From positions 21,148 through 85,147 of the forward strand of contig JAEWMS010000011.1 in NCBI GenBank assembly GCA_023393115.1: a stretch of DNA of 64,000 nt, read 5' to 3'. Shown in pieces: positions 25,051 through 34,048 of this stretch. Numbering within the stretch: the first letter of the stretch is position 1; each line of letters opens with the position of its first letter. The notes beneath the pieces were generated by a model. That model searched no databases and was not told where the DNA came from. It saw nothing but the letters and a program-made list of their open reading frames with translations. The position numbers were made by a program, and so were the translations under genes. This stretch comes from Bacillota bacterium (GTDB lineage: Bacteria > Bacillota > Clostridia > Acetivibrionales > DSM-1351).

Positions 25051-26550
25051 ATGGATTTATTGAAGAGCTGCAAATTAGTTGAAAATGGAGATGGTTACGA
25101 CCTTGTTATATATTTGGAACCCGGCTCAATGGATGTTGAATTTGCTGGTGAACTTGGCAAAATGGGAGAAGGTAAAGATGGGCTCAAGCAAAACATAATT
25201 GATAGCATTAAAGAAAAGTTCCCGGATAAAAAGATTAATTCGGTTAAACTCATGCTGGGAACAGTTCTCCTCTCCTCCTTTATACTTGGATTACCTGTTG
25301 CTGCACAAGCCAGTCAATCAACATCCACAGGAACTGCGACTCAGACTCAAAGCGCATACAGCTATGGTGTAAATGTTTCAATTAACGGTAAGCTTCAAAG
25401 CTTTCAGAATAAACCCTTAATCTTTAATAATATAACCTACGTACCCATAAGTGAGTTTGGTAAGGCCATAGGGGCAAACGTTTGGTGGAATGGGACCACC
25501 AGAACAGTGGGTATAAACCATAATAACACCTCCATAGCTTTTGTGAGAGGTTCTGCTGTTGCCAGAGTCAATGGTGTTCAGAAGCCCATGCCGGTTTCCA
25601 TCTCTATAGATGGTCATACCTATGCCCCATTAAGGTTCATTGCTGAAAATTTAGGTTATAAGGTGACCCTTGATAGTGCTGCAAAGACCGTGGATGTATC
25701 AAGAACTTCTGCCGGTACCACTTATACTGTTCTAGCCGGTGATTCTCTATGGAAAATTTCTCAGAAATTCGGGGTTTCAATGGTTGCTATCAAAAATAGC
25801 AATAGTCTCAAAAGTGACACCATTTATCCTGGTCAGACACTTATAATCCCTAAGGCCGTAACTACCGTTCCTACTCCTACACCTACTCCTGCGCCGACAC
25901 CCGCACCAGCTCCGGCTCCGGCCCCTGCAAGCAACACAAAATGGCCTGATGTAACCTATATCGTACAGCCTGGTGATACAGCTACTTCAATTGCAAAAAA
26001 ATTCGGAAAAACTGTTCAGGATATAATGAAATTCAACTATATGGCCCCGGAGGATTGGTTCGATGCAGGTGATAAAATAGCAATTTCGGGCTATGCCCCA
26101 AGAGTATATACCGTAAAACCCGGACAGGCAACTTCTCCTGCCCGAGTTGGAGCTCCGGTTGATTGGGTGCTTGAAGGACAGTACCTGGTTAAGAGAGACG
26201 CCTCCTTCACAGTTGTCGACGTTGAAACGGGAAAGCAATTCAAGGCCAGAATGCTTGGTGGGTATAACCACATAGACATCGAGCCAGTGACATCCTCCGA
26301 CACAGCAACAATGAAAAGTCTTTTCGGTGTTTGGAAGTGGTCACCGAGAGCAGTTGTAATATATATTAACGGAATGAATCTGGCAGCCTCCCTATCAGGT
26401 ATGCCTCATGGTGTGGAAACTATCGACACCAATGGTGTGACAGGGCATTTTGATGTTTATATGAAAAACAGCTCTTCGCACAGTAGTACAACCTCGGCTG
26501 CGTATATACAGGAGCATGCAGCTATGGTTTCAAGGGCTTCCGGTAAGTGA
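25051..26550 (+). CDS. Copper-amine-oxidase-N/LysM protein with unassigned C-terminal domain
   Basis: 499 residues, ATG after GGGAGGG. Residues 1-60 form an unfamiliar small acidic domain, followed by a hydrophobic segment (66-86). Copper amine oxidase N-terminal-like domain at about 105-218. LysM 1 at 224-267 (TYTVLAGDSLWKISQKFGV), a Pro-Thr/Ala linker 272-293, LysM 2 at 301-346. C-terminal domain 350-499 with conserved-looking His/Asp/Glu: NHIDIEP (407-412), MPHG (His453), GHFD (His466, Asp468), His477. It is probably anchored by the membrane segment and binds peptidoglycan. The C-terminal part may be a metal-dependent wall domain (inference). Confidence 0.75.
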   Translation: MDLLKSCKLVENGDGYDLVIYLEPGSMDVEFAGELGKMGEGKDGLKQNIIDSIKEKFPDKKINSVKLMLGTVLLSSFILGLPVAAQASQSTSTGTATQTQSAYSYGVNVSINGKLQSFQNKPLIFNNITYVPISEFGKAIGANVWWNGTTRTVGINHNNTSIAFVRGSAVARVNGVQKPMPVSISIDGHTYAPLRFIAENLGYKVTLDSAAKTVDVSRTSAGTTYTVLAGDSLWKISQKFGVSMVAIKNSNSLKSDTIYPGQTLIIPKAVTTVPTPTPTPAPTPAPAPAPAPASNTKWPDVTYIVQPGDTATSIAKKFGKTVQDIMKFNYMAPEDWFDAGDKIAISGYAPRVYTVKPGQATSPARVGAPVDWVLEGQYLVKRDASFTVVDVETGKQFKARMLGGYNHIDIEPVTSSDTATMKSLFGVWKWSPRAVVIYINGMNLAASLSGMPHGVETIDTNGVTGHFDVYMKNSSSHSSTTSAAYIQEHAAMVSRASGK

Positions 26551-26577
26551 AAGATTATCTTTCATACCCTCACCTTT

Positions 26578-26620
26578 TCTGTTAAAGGCTTGATAGTTAT
26601 TAATCAATGCCTTTAACAGA
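26578..26620. terminator. Hairpin between convergent genes
   Basis: TCTGTTAAAGGC faces GCCTTTAACAGA (12 bp) around an AT-rich loop. It lies between the stops of the LysM gene and the minus-strand CDP-alcohol transferase. T-run weak on both sides. Confidence 0.55.
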
Positions 26621-26650
26621 CTCCAATGAATATATTAAAATAGTAAATGT

Positions 26651-27211
26651 TTACTCACTAAAAATACTTTTCTTATCCACTTGAAGCTGCCTTGAAGTCA
26701 AATGAATCGTCATTTCCTCTATAGCTGAAAGACTAGCAATGCCACATATCATGTACATCAAAAAGCCTGATAAATAGCTATAAAGTAAAAATGGTGCCAG
26801 AAACAAAGCAAAGCCGGCCGCTTTATTTGACCAGGTATGGAGGATTGCAAAAGTTTTATATTTTACCAGAACTATAGTTACTGAGATCAGTCTTATTATA
26901 AAAATTATTATAACCCATAAAACAATAAGGTCAGGAAGCTTGAGCATCGGAAATATTCTGAAAAATAACGCTATTACCATTATCAAATCTGCAGCCGAAT
27001 CCAGCCTTGCACCCAGTTCACTGCAGGATCCCGTTTTCCTGGCAATGATCCCATCCATTATATCACTGATGCCGCAAATTAAGTATATAACATAAAAGGT
27101 GAAACTGAGTGGCACGGTGAAGATTAAGCTGAATGAAAGAATTATTCTGATAATGGATAAACAATTGGGAATTACCTTAATCAACTTTTGTGCCCCACCT
27201 TCTTGATTCAT
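26651..27211 (-). CDS. CDP-alcohol phosphatidyltransferase family protein
   Basis: 186 residues, five to six membrane segments. The signature D-x2-DG-x2-AR-x8-G-x3-D-x3-D is complete (DIMDGIIARKTGSC, then G-ARLD-SAAD). It condenses a CDP-diacylglycerol (or CDP-alcohol) with an alcohol in the membrane; PgsA, PssA and relatives share this core, and the exact acceptor cannot be read. GGGAGAAG lies about 12 nt before the ATG. It follows the Big_5 protein gene by about 30 bp on the same strand. Confidence 0.85.
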   Translation of the reverse strand: MNQEGGAQKLIKVIPNCLSIIRIILSFSLIFTVPLSFTFYVIYLICGISDIMDGIIARKTGSCSELGARLDSAADLIMVIALFFRIFPMLKLPDLIVLWVIIIFIIRLISVTIVLVKYKTFAILHTWSNKAAGFALFLAPFLLYSYLSGFLMYMICGIASLSAIEEMTIHLTSRQLQVDKKSIFSE

Positions 27212-27243
27212 CTAAACCAATCTTCTCCCTCTCCCTGATATTA

Positions 27244-28161
27244 TTAGTTTACAAAAGTAAGAACAAATTTAATAAATTCTCCTTCATCAATTACTTCATT
27301 ATTATTTAAATCACTGATGGCAACTAGATAAATATCCTCCAAAGGAAATTCATCAAAGGAATATTCCGTAAATTCAAAGGCTTCAGAATCATACACCTGC
27401 AATTTATCTATATTCCATAATACATTAATAATACTGTTTTCATCCTCACCTATTACTGTTAATCTGTTGTCATCGTCATCACTATAAAATAAGTAGAGAT
27501 GTCCTTCATTTATTATGTTCATAGAATCATATACGCCATCAGTGGCCATACCTGTTCCAGGCTCGAAATAAGGGATATCTTCAAGTCTTGTCCCCTCTTC
27601 TGCAAGGTCATAATAACTACTGTTATCCAGTGCTGCCAATTGGATTATCCCTTCAAGAGGCATACAAAACTTGAGTGAAAAGGCATTTCTGTCCAGATAA
27701 GCGGTTCCATCATTACTTACTTTTATCTCTCTACCATTTTGAATTACTCTGACACCAAAATCAGAAGTTTGAGGTTGGGTTCTGAATTTCAAAGTAAATG
27801 CTTTTTTCAAACCATTCCCCGAAGTATCTTTAACAGCATTCGCCGGGATTGTAAGTACATAGTCGGTATCATAATCCAGCTTCTCCCTGATCTTAATAAT
27901 CAAAGAGTTATTTTCAACAGTAACAGTAATTTTGACAGACATTGGAGTAACCGCTAATTTAATACGCGAAAAAGTATTACCCTTTAAAATCTTCTCGCTG
28001 AATTTTATTGTAATAGTTTTATCAGTTTCAACCATAAAATTATTAGCCGGATCGGTCCGAACTACAGTTGGAGCTGTCTTGTCCTTTTTTGCGGCAAACG
28101 ATGTTTGGCATGTAAGAAATATAACCGACATTATGCAAATATAAGCTATGAGCTTTCTCAT
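27244..28161 (-). CDS. Secreted protein with a bacterial Ig-like (Big_5) domain
   Basis: 305 residues from ATG 28161 after TGGGAGGTC; an earlier start at 28236 lacks a site. Signal peptide MRKLIAYICIMSVIFLTCQT, cleavage near SFA. Residues 30-135 form a Big_5 domain (APTVVRTDPANNFMVETDKT, ITIKFSEKI, YDTDYVLTIPANAVKDTSGN). The rest, about 170 residues rich in acidic and aromatic residues, ends with AISDLNNNEVIDEGEFIKFV, an EF-hand/dockerin-like Asp-Asn loop that could bind calcium. No anchor seen; an extracellular or wall-associated role is likely. Confidence 0.75.
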   Translation of the reverse strand: MRKLIAYICIMSVIFLTCQTSFAAKKDKTAPTVVRTDPANNFMVETDKTITIKFSEKILKGNTFSRIKLAVTPMSVKITVTVENNSLIIKIREKLDYDTDYVLTIPANAVKDTSGNGLKKAFTLKFRTQPQTSDFGVRVIQNGREIKVSNDGTAYLDRNAFSLKFCMPLEGIIQLAALDNSSYYDLAEEGTRLEDIPYFEPGTGMATDGVYDSMNIINEGHLYLFYSDDDDNRLTVIGEDENSIINVLWNIDKLQVYDSEAFEFTEYSFDEFPLEDIYLVAISDLNNNEVIDEGEFIKFVLTFVN

Positions 28162-28336
28162 ATTGACCTCCCAATCTACTATAGTGGCTTTGACACAATG
28201 TAGCTTTGATTCCACATATATTAATAATTTTACCATAATATTCTACAAATTCATAAAAAATCTTATCCTTCCACCTTTAACATAACACCTCAAGTCTGAA
28301 TATTATGTATAAACAACATATTTGGAGTGAGATTTT

Positions 28337-29371
28337 ATGTTAATTATTTCGTTAATAACCAACAATGCTGTAACTTTTAACCTTTGGTTTTCAATTTTCC
28401 TTATTGCAATTTTTGTGGTGGCTCTGGCAGGTCCGATATTATATGAACATATCTCGTCCTGGCTTTCATATAAGCTGGCTACAAGGAGGTATTACCGCGC
28501 TGCCGCAAAAGACTACTCTCAGCAAAGAGATGATGATGACGATGGAAGTACCATAGACGAACTGATTGGTACCGCCGGCTATGCCTATAATCCAAAAAAG
28601 GATATCTTCTTTTCAACAATGTATGCCTGGCAGAGAAATATGGGTTACTGCAGGCTATATGATGAGGCAGCGGCTCCCCTCGGTATGATAATAGACAGCG
28701 AGCCCATCCGTTTTTCCTATGGAGGGAAACGCTGGCTGATTGAATTTTGGAAGGGACAATATGGTATGACTACCGGTTGCGAATTGGGAGTATATTCCAG
28801 TAATTGGCCAGATCTAAATATTCCCGGTGTTTTCGATGGTACCTTTTATTCCTGCGCAAGTAATAAAGACAGATTAAACATGGGATTTATTCTGTATAAA
28901 AACGGTGAAAAGATAATGACCAGGAAGGGCAAACACTGGTGGCTGACCGGCTTTAAACTTGGTGAATTTTCCGAACCCTCAGAGCTGTCAATGGATGTAT
29001 ATATAACTCTCAAAAACCGGAGCATGAGAGATGCTTTCCTTCAGAGTCTGCAGAAAGAGGGATATACTGAAGGGCAATACGAAGTTCGAGGAAATACCGT
29101 TGCACTACATTATGATAAGCCCCATACAAGGCAGCCTTACACCAGGTCTGCTACTACCGATAAACTCATGCTGGCGCAGTTAAAGAGAAATTGTGAGATA
29201 TATCAAGTTCTTACCAAGGGCTTTACAAGTCTAAAGGATAAGGTTTCAGCAGTTAAAGAAGGTTCTCCGGAGGTATATTCCGAGTTGTTTAAAATAGGTA
29301 AACCTGCTTCGATTTTCAGTGCTTTCGATAAAATCAAGGGGTATCTGAACTTTGATGTTGGTGATAATTAG
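28337..29371 (+). CDS. DUF4474 membrane-anchored protein
   Basis: 344 residues, ATG after TTGGAGTGAG. One or two N-terminal membrane segments (about 15-40), an acidic linker (QRDDDDDGST), then a DUF4474 domain at about 60-250: GYAYNPKKDIFFSTMYAWQR, CRLYDEAAAPLGMIIDSEPI, WLIEFWKGQYGMTTGCELGV. Function of DUF4474 is not known. It is followed after 21 bp by a metallophosphoesterase in the same transcript, so the two may cooperate in envelope metabolism (inference). Confidence 0.8.
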   Translation: MLIISLITNNAVTFNLWFSIFLIAIFVVALAGPILYEHISSWLSYKLATRRYYRAAAKDYSQQRDDDDDGSTIDELIGTAGYAYNPKKDIFFSTMYAWQRNMGYCRLYDEAAAPLGMIIDSEPIRFSYGGKRWLIEFWKGQYGMTTGCELGVYSSNWPDLNIPGVFDGTFYSCASNKDRLNMGFILYKNGEKIMTRKGKHWWLTGFKLGEFSEPSELSMDVYITLKNRSMRDAFLQSLQKEGYTEGQYEVRGNTVALHYDKPHTRQPYTRSATTDKLMLAQLKRNCEIYQVLTKGFTSLKDKVSAVKEGSPEVYSELFKIGKPASIFSAFDKIKGYLNFDVGDN

Positions 29372-29392
29372 CGCTTGAGTGAGGTGAACTAT

Positions 29393-30298
29393 ATGAGTAA
29401 ATTAGATAAAGTCACTCGTGTATATAACAGATCAGATATAATCACCTTCGATGATTCCTCTAAATTTGTTTTTATGAGTGATTGTCACAGGGGTGATGGA
29501 AGCTATTCCGATAACTTTTTAAACAACAAAAACATATTTTACTCTGCGTTAACCCAGTATTATCACAACAACTATACTTATATTGAGCTTGGAGACGGTG
29601 ATGAGCTTTGGGAAAATAAACGACTTTCTGACATAATGCAGATTCACAAGGATGTTTTTAGTCTTCTATCCAAACTCCATTCAGATCGAAGACTATATAT
29701 GTTATATGGTAACCATGATATTGAAAAAAGAAATTATAAGTATGTAGAAAGAAATATAAGGCGCTACTATGCACAAAGAGAACAGGAAGATCCTTCAATC
29801 TTCAATAGTTTGAAAATGCATGAAGGATTGGTGCTAAAACATAATGAGTCAAATGATAAAATCCTCTTAATTCACGGCCATCAGGTCGATATGCTCAATA
29901 GTACTTTTTGGAGGCTGAGCAAGTTTCTTGTAAGATATATATGGAAACCCCTGGAAAGTGTAGGGGTGAATAATCCTACAAGTCCGGCGAAAAACTATAA
30001 AAAGAAGATATCAGTTGCAAAATCACTTAGCAAATGGGCGGTAAAAGAGAAGCACATACTCATTGCAGGACATAACCACAGACCTTCTTTCCCTGATGTA
30101 GGCGAGGTTCCATATTTTAATGACGGCTGCTGTATTCATCCGAAAGCCGTAACCGCTATCGAAATATCAAATGGTAACATATGCCTGGTCAAGTGGAGTG
30201 AAAAAGTCAAAAACGACGGTACACTATACATCGCCCGCGATATACTCGGGGGACCAAACAGACTGCAGGACTACTTTAACTGGCTGAACAAGCAATAA
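29393..30298 (+). CDS. Calcineurin-like metallophosphoesterase
   Basis: 301 residues from ATG 29393 after AGTGAGGTG. Metal-binding motifs in order: FMSDCHRGDG, ELGDGDELWENK, MLYGNHDIEK, LIHGHQVDML, AGHNHRPSF. The set is close to the UDP-diacylglucosamine-pyrophosphatase-like group within calcineurin-like enzymes, but a Gram-positive lacks that substrate, so a different phosphodiester or diphosphate is expected. No signal peptide. Co-transcribed with the DUF4474 protein. Confidence 0.88.
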   Translation: MSKLDKVTRVYNRSDIITFDDSSKFVFMSDCHRGDGSYSDNFLNNKNIFYSALTQYYHNNYTYIELGDGDELWENKRLSDIMQIHKDVFSLLSKLHSDRRLYMLYGNHDIEKRNYKYVERNIRRYYAQREQEDPSIFNSLKMHEGLVLKHNESNDKILLIHGHQVDMLNSTFWRLSKFLVRYIWKPLESVGVNNPTSPAKNYKKKISVAKSLSKWAVKEKHILIAGHNHRPSFPDVGEVPYFNDGCCIHPKAVTAIEISNGNICLVKWSEKVKNDGTLYIARDILGGPNRLQDYFNWLNKQ

Positions 30299-30353
30299 GA
30301 CGCTTTTTAAGGTAATTAACAATCGAAAGGTATTTCAATATAATAGAGAGGCT

Positions 30354-30381
30354 GTTGCATAACAATATTGAGTTATGCGAC
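30354..30381 (+). terminator. Hairpin terminator after phosphoesterase gene
   Basis: GTTGCATAAC, 8-nt loop, GTTATGCGAC, followed by a C/T-rich tail (CCCCTTCTTTTC). One G-T-type mismatch in the stem. Confidence 0.6.
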
Positions 30382-30510
30382 ATCCCCTTCTTTTCTTCTG
30401 TTTCTAAATAATCAGTCCTTATTCCTTTTCAAAATAGTCAGTTCTCATTCATCAAACCGTCACATTACACTTATAAAATAAAAATGTAAATCACAGAAGG
30501 AGGATAATAT

Positions 30511-32118
30511 ATGCACAATAAAAAATTAAAATATAAATTTACTCATGTTCTACTTGCAATGCTATTAAGTGTTTCATTATTAACAGCATGTACAGCAAAT
30601 GATTCAACTGTTGTTGGAAGCTCCACTTCTGCGACTTCCGGGCAGACTGGAGTCAATGGGACAAGTACCACGTCTGGCTTAACCGGGACAGTCTCTTCAA
30701 CTACAAAAACAGATATATCGGTAGATTATAATGCCGAGGATGAGGATTCGGCCTGGAGCAGTACCGGCTCAACAAGCATCTCTCTGAAATCAGATACCAT
30801 AGCTTATGAGGGTAATGGAGTAGCGGTTCAAAATAACATTGTAACAATTACCTCAGCCGGAACGTATATTATAAACGGAACCATACGTAATGGTCAGCTG
30901 CGTGTGGATACCAATGATAAAGCTCCCGTAAGACTTATTTTAAACGGGGCAAATATAACCAGTCTGGATAGTGCTCCAATCTATATTACCAAAGCTAAAA
31001 AGGCAGTAATAGTTCTAGCCGAAGGAACAAAAAACAGTTTAACCGACAGCAAGACATATACTGTTGAAGATAAGGAAGCAGACGAACCCAACTCAACCAT
31101 ATTCTCTAAATCGGACCTGACTATTAATGGTACAGGTTCCTTAACTGTAAATGCAAACTATAAAAATGCTATAACAAGTAAGGATGAACTAAAAGTCATG
31201 AGCGGCAAGATAACAGTGAACTCAGCAGGTGATGGCATCAGAGGCCGGGACTTTGTTGCAATAAAAAATGGTATGGTAAATATCAATTCTCAGAAAGATG
31301 GAATCAAATCAAACAATGACGAAGATGCAGAAAAAGGCTTTGTCTTGATTGAAGGCGGTACAGTTAACATTACAGCACAAGAGGATGGCATACAGGCAGA
31401 GACAAGCATTGAGATTAACGACGGAAACATAAATATTATGAAAGCTTATGAGGGCATAGAAAGTGCGAAGATAACAATCAACAATGGCAATGTATATGTT
31501 CTTTCAAATGACGACGGAATAAACATATCTGGCGGAAATTATAATTCTTCTCTTAATATTAATGGTGGATATATTTACGTCGAGTCTGGTGGTGATGGAC
31601 TTGATGCTAATGGATCTATCTATATGTCAAATGGTACGGTGGTAGTAAACGGGCCCACTTCAAATTTTAACGCCTCTATCGATTATGACGGAGCCTTTAA
31701 AATGACAGGAGGCTTCCTTGTAGCCGCAGGAAGCGCAGGAATGGCACAGTCTCCCGACACCTCCTCCACTCAAAATTCTGCAGTTATATCTTTTACAGAG
31801 ACAATGTCTGCAGGCACAATCTTTAATATTCAAACAGCTGAAGGCAAGCAATTGCTAACCATTAAACCATCCAGAGATTATCAGACAGTTGTTGTCAGTT
31901 CACCGGAATTAATTAAAGGTACGAACTACGATATTTATTACGGTGGAAGCTCAACAGGTACTGAAAAAAATGGCTTATATACAGGCGGAACCTATACGGT
32001 CGGCACAAAATATCAGAGCTTTTCGGTGTCAGATACAATAACAACCATAGGGGCTGTCGGACGAGGTGGTCCTGGCAGGCAGGGCTTCATGGGCAACGGA
32101 AAGCGTAGAGCCCCGTAG
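30511..32118 (+). CDS. Carbohydrate-binding beta-helix lipoprotein (DUF4353 / Cthe_2159-like)
   Basis: 535 residues, ATG after AGGAGGATA. Lipoprotein signal with Cys27 in LLTAC, then a Ser/Thr/Gly linker to 75. From about 95 to 460 there are repeated short strands with INGGxVxV-like turns (LTINGTGSLTVNANYKNAI, SGKITVNSAGDGIRGRDF, IEGGTVNITAQEDGIQAE, NINGGYIYVESGGDGLDANG), the pattern of a parallel beta-helix. DUF4353 proteins such as C. thermocellum Cthe_2159 bind polygalacturonate and cellulose. The C-terminus is Gly/Arg-rich. First of a cluster with VTC and DUF4956 genes, an association commonly seen with CotH-type spore kinases. Confidence 0.85.
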   Translation: MHNKKLKYKFTHVLLAMLLSVSLLTACTANDSTVVGSSTSATSGQTGVNGTSTTSGLTGTVSSTTKTDISVDYNAEDEDSAWSSTGSTSISLKSDTIAYEGNGVAVQNNIVTITSAGTYIINGTIRNGQLRVDTNDKAPVRLILNGANITSLDSAPIYITKAKKAVIVLAEGTKNSLTDSKTYTVEDKEADEPNSTIFSKSDLTINGTGSLTVNANYKNAITSKDELKVMSGKITVNSAGDGIRGRDFVAIKNGMVNINSQKDGIKSNNDEDAEKGFVLIEGGTVNITAQEDGIQAETSIEINDGNINIMKAYEGIESAKITINNGNVYVLSNDDGINISGGNYNSSLNINGGYIYVESGGDGLDANGSIYMSNGTVVVNGPTSNFNASIDYDGAFKMTGGFLVAAGSAGMAQSPDTSSTQNSAVISFTETMSAGTIFNIQTAEGKQLLTIKPSRDYQTVVVSSPELIKGTNYDIYYGGSSTGTEKNGLYTGGTYTVGTKYQSFSVSDTITTIGAVGRGGPGRQGFMGNGKRRAP

Positions 32119-32210
32119 TGACAATCTGTTGATAAACTCAACCAATAGATATGTTATAAAGTTCAGTGGATAGTTTACATCAAACACTGATTTTTAGACA
32201 GGAGGTAACT

Positions 32211-32999
32211 ATGTCAATTAATGCATTTAAACGTTATGAAATGAAATTTCTTTTATCGAAGGAGCAATTTAATGCCCTTCTTCCAAAATTGTTACAATAC
32301 ATGGATCCAGATCAAAATTGCAAAAATGGGGACAGCTACAATATTTATAATATATATTATGATACCTTCGATAGCAGCTTGATCAGGACATCGCTTTCAA
32401 AGCCCATTTATAAGGAGAAATTACGTTTGAGGAGTTATACAATACCGAACTCTCTTGACTCAAAAGTATACCTGGAACTAAAAAAGAAAACTACAGGTAT
32501 TGTTCATAAAAGAAGGACTGCTATGACCTTGAAGGAAGCCTATGAGTTTATTGAGAGCGGCAGGAAACCAATAGCTAAAAACTATATAGGACAGCAGGTA
32601 ATAAATGAGTTGGAGTATTTTCTCAGCAGGTATGAAGTATCTCCGGCAGCCTATATCAGTTATACAAGGATGGCCTTTTTTGGTAAAAACGACAGGGACT
32701 TCAGAGTAACCTTCGACAGTAATATTACAACGAGAAGAAGTGAACTTTATCTGGAAAGGGGCTCCTTTGGAGAGCAATTACTTGAAAACGGTCAATACAT
32801 TATGGAAGTTAAAATATCCCGGGCAGTCCCAATCTGGCTGGCAGAAGTTTTATCTGAACTTAAAATATATAAAAGGAGCTTTTCAAAATATGGAAAAGAA
32901 TATAGTTACTACTGTCAAAATAATCTAGTCAGCAATTTGAATAGCAGCTTTGGCTCACAAAGTGAAGACCTCAAGGCTTTGTATACAATAAGTGTATGA
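32211..32999 (+). CDS. VTC domain protein (polyphosphate polymerase-like)
   Basis: 262 residues from ATG 32211 after ACAGGAGG. TTM/VTC fold: KRYEMKFLLSKEQFNALLP, YNIYNIYYDT, YKEKLRLRSY, VYLELKKKTTGIVHKRR, FRVTFDSNITTRRS, IMEVKISRAVPIWLAEVLSE, and SKYGKEY. The charged tunnel residues (Arg/Lys/Glu pairs) are all present. In yeast this domain makes polyphosphate from ATP; bacterial relatives in DUF4956 clusters are presumed polymerases or triphosphate-binding proteins. Cytoplasmic. 50 bp before the DUF4956 gene. Confidence 0.88.
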   Translation: MSINAFKRYEMKFLLSKEQFNALLPKLLQYMDPDQNCKNGDSYNIYNIYYDTFDSSLIRTSLSKPIYKEKLRLRSYTIPNSLDSKVYLELKKKTTGIVHKRRTAMTLKEAYEFIESGRKPIAKNYIGQQVINELEYFLSRYEVSPAAYISYTRMAFFGKNDRDFRVTFDSNITTRRSELYLERGSFGEQLLENGQYIMEVKISRAVPIWLAEVLSELKIYKRSFSKYGKEYSYYCQNNLVSNLNSSFGSQSEDLKALYTISV

Positions 33000-33048
33000 A
33001 ATGAGAATAATAACAGGAAATTAAAAGATAGCAAAAGGAGAGATATAA

Positions 33049-33621
33049 ATGCTGGAATCTATTTTCGCAGCTTCAACCCCAGGTGATACGCTCACCCTTG
33101 TATCCATGCTCCAGGCTCTGGGTACAGCGTTGATACTGGGATTGGTTGTCAGTCTTGTGTATATTCAGACTCATAAAAAGGAGGGTTACTCTGCGGGTTT
33201 TACTGTTACGTTAATTATGCTTCCTGCCATAATAGCTATAATTATTATGCTTATCGGAAACAATATTGCCAGAGCCTTCAGTCTGGCAGGTGCTTTCAGT
33301 CTGATCAGGTTCAGGAGCGCTCCGGGAGATCCCAAGGATATTGCGTACGTCTTCTTCACACTGGCCGTAGGTCTGGCCTGCGGAATGGGTTATCTCGGCT
33401 ATGGAGCCATATTTGCTGTTGTGTTGTGTCTTGTGATGTTATTGCTTCATAGTTTTAGCTTTGGTAAGCCGAGAAGCTCCTGTATGCAGCTGAAAATCAC
33501 AATACCTGAAGATCTTAATTTCCAGGGACTTTTTGATGACATTCTTGAACGATATACAGATTCCTGGAGCCTAAAACGTGTCAAGACCGCCGATTTCGGA
33601 ACCATATTCGAGGTCTTTTAA
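33049..33621 (+). CDS. DUF4956 membrane protein, shortened by an in-frame stop
   Basis: 190 residues, ATG after AAAGGAGAG. Three to four membrane segments in the first 145 residues (LVVSLVYIQTHKKEGYSAGF, ARAFSLAGAFSLIRFRSAPG, DIAYVFFTLAVGLACGMGYL are typical DUF4956 text). The reading TIFEVF is followed by TAA, but the same frame then continues for 38 more codons (to 33738: IVDLKSADDQKQFIDELRCR, NGNLNISLTM), the normal end of this family. Either a nonsense mutation removed about 39 residues of the cytoplasmic domain, or the codon is a sequencing error or read-through. Partner of the VTC protein. Confidence 0.8.
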   Translation: MLESIFAASTPGDTLTLVSMLQALGTALILGLVVSLVYIQTHKKEGYSAGFTVTLIMLPAIIAIIIMLIGNNIARAFSLAGAFSLIRFRSAPGDPKDIAYVFFTLAVGLACGMGYLGYGAIFAVVLCLVMLLLHSFSFGKPRSSCMQLKITIPEDLNFQGLFDDILERYTDSWSLKRVKTADFGTIFEVF

Positions 33622-33738
33622 ATAGTTGATCTTAAATCCGCTGATGATCAGAAGCAATTTATAGATGAACTCAGATGCAGGAATGGAAACCTGAATATAT
33701 CACTTACCATGAAGGAATATGAAGATAGAGTTCAATAA
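33622..33738 (+). pseudogene. Detached C-terminal end of the DUF4956 gene
   Basis: 38 sense codons in the frame of the preceding gene, starting directly after its TAA and ending in TAA at 33736. It has no ribosome site or start codon of its own. The coding character (DLKSADDQKQFIDELRCRNG) matches the family C-terminus, which shows the stop is recent. Confidence 0.7.
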
Positions 33739-33834
33739 CCCGGAATATTTTTTTTACAAATTGCAAAAATATCTATGAGGTGTTTTTATTTATCACCAAC
33801 TGACACTTGCCCGGCATGCAAGGAGGGATACAGA

Positions 33835-33987
33835 ATGGCTAAAAAAGGAATGAGAAGACCTGATCCATCAGAACCGCATGGAACAGAAAGCAACCACTCA
33901 CAACATTTTCAGAAAAATGATGTAAGACCTGTCCCTGAAATCCAGGGGAAGGCAAAGACAGGAAATAAAAAGGCAGGTCCCATTTAA
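33835..33987 (+). CDS. Small basic hydrophilic protein (50 aa), unknown
   Basis: ATG at 33835 follows AAGGAGGG with 6-nt spacing; an upstream in-frame ATG at 33775 has none. The peptide is rich in Lys, Pro, His and Gly (MAKKGMRRPDPSEPHGTESN) and looks disordered, like small acid-soluble or spore-associated peptides, but no family is recognised. A terminator-like hairpin follows at 33999. Confidence 0.6.
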   Translation: MAKKGMRRPDPSEPHGTESNHSQHFQKNDVRPVPEIQGKAKTGNKKAGPI

Positions 33988-33998
33988 TTTTAAAAGAT

Positions 33999-34026
33999 AA
34001 GGCACTCGGTTAGGGTGTCTTTTCTT
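33999..34026 (+). terminator. Terminator after the small basic gene
   Basis: AAGGCAC faces GTGTCTT (one G-U) around TCGGTTAGG, followed by TTTCTTT. Confidence 0.6.
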
Positions 34027-34048
34027 TATTGAATTTTATATAAACATA

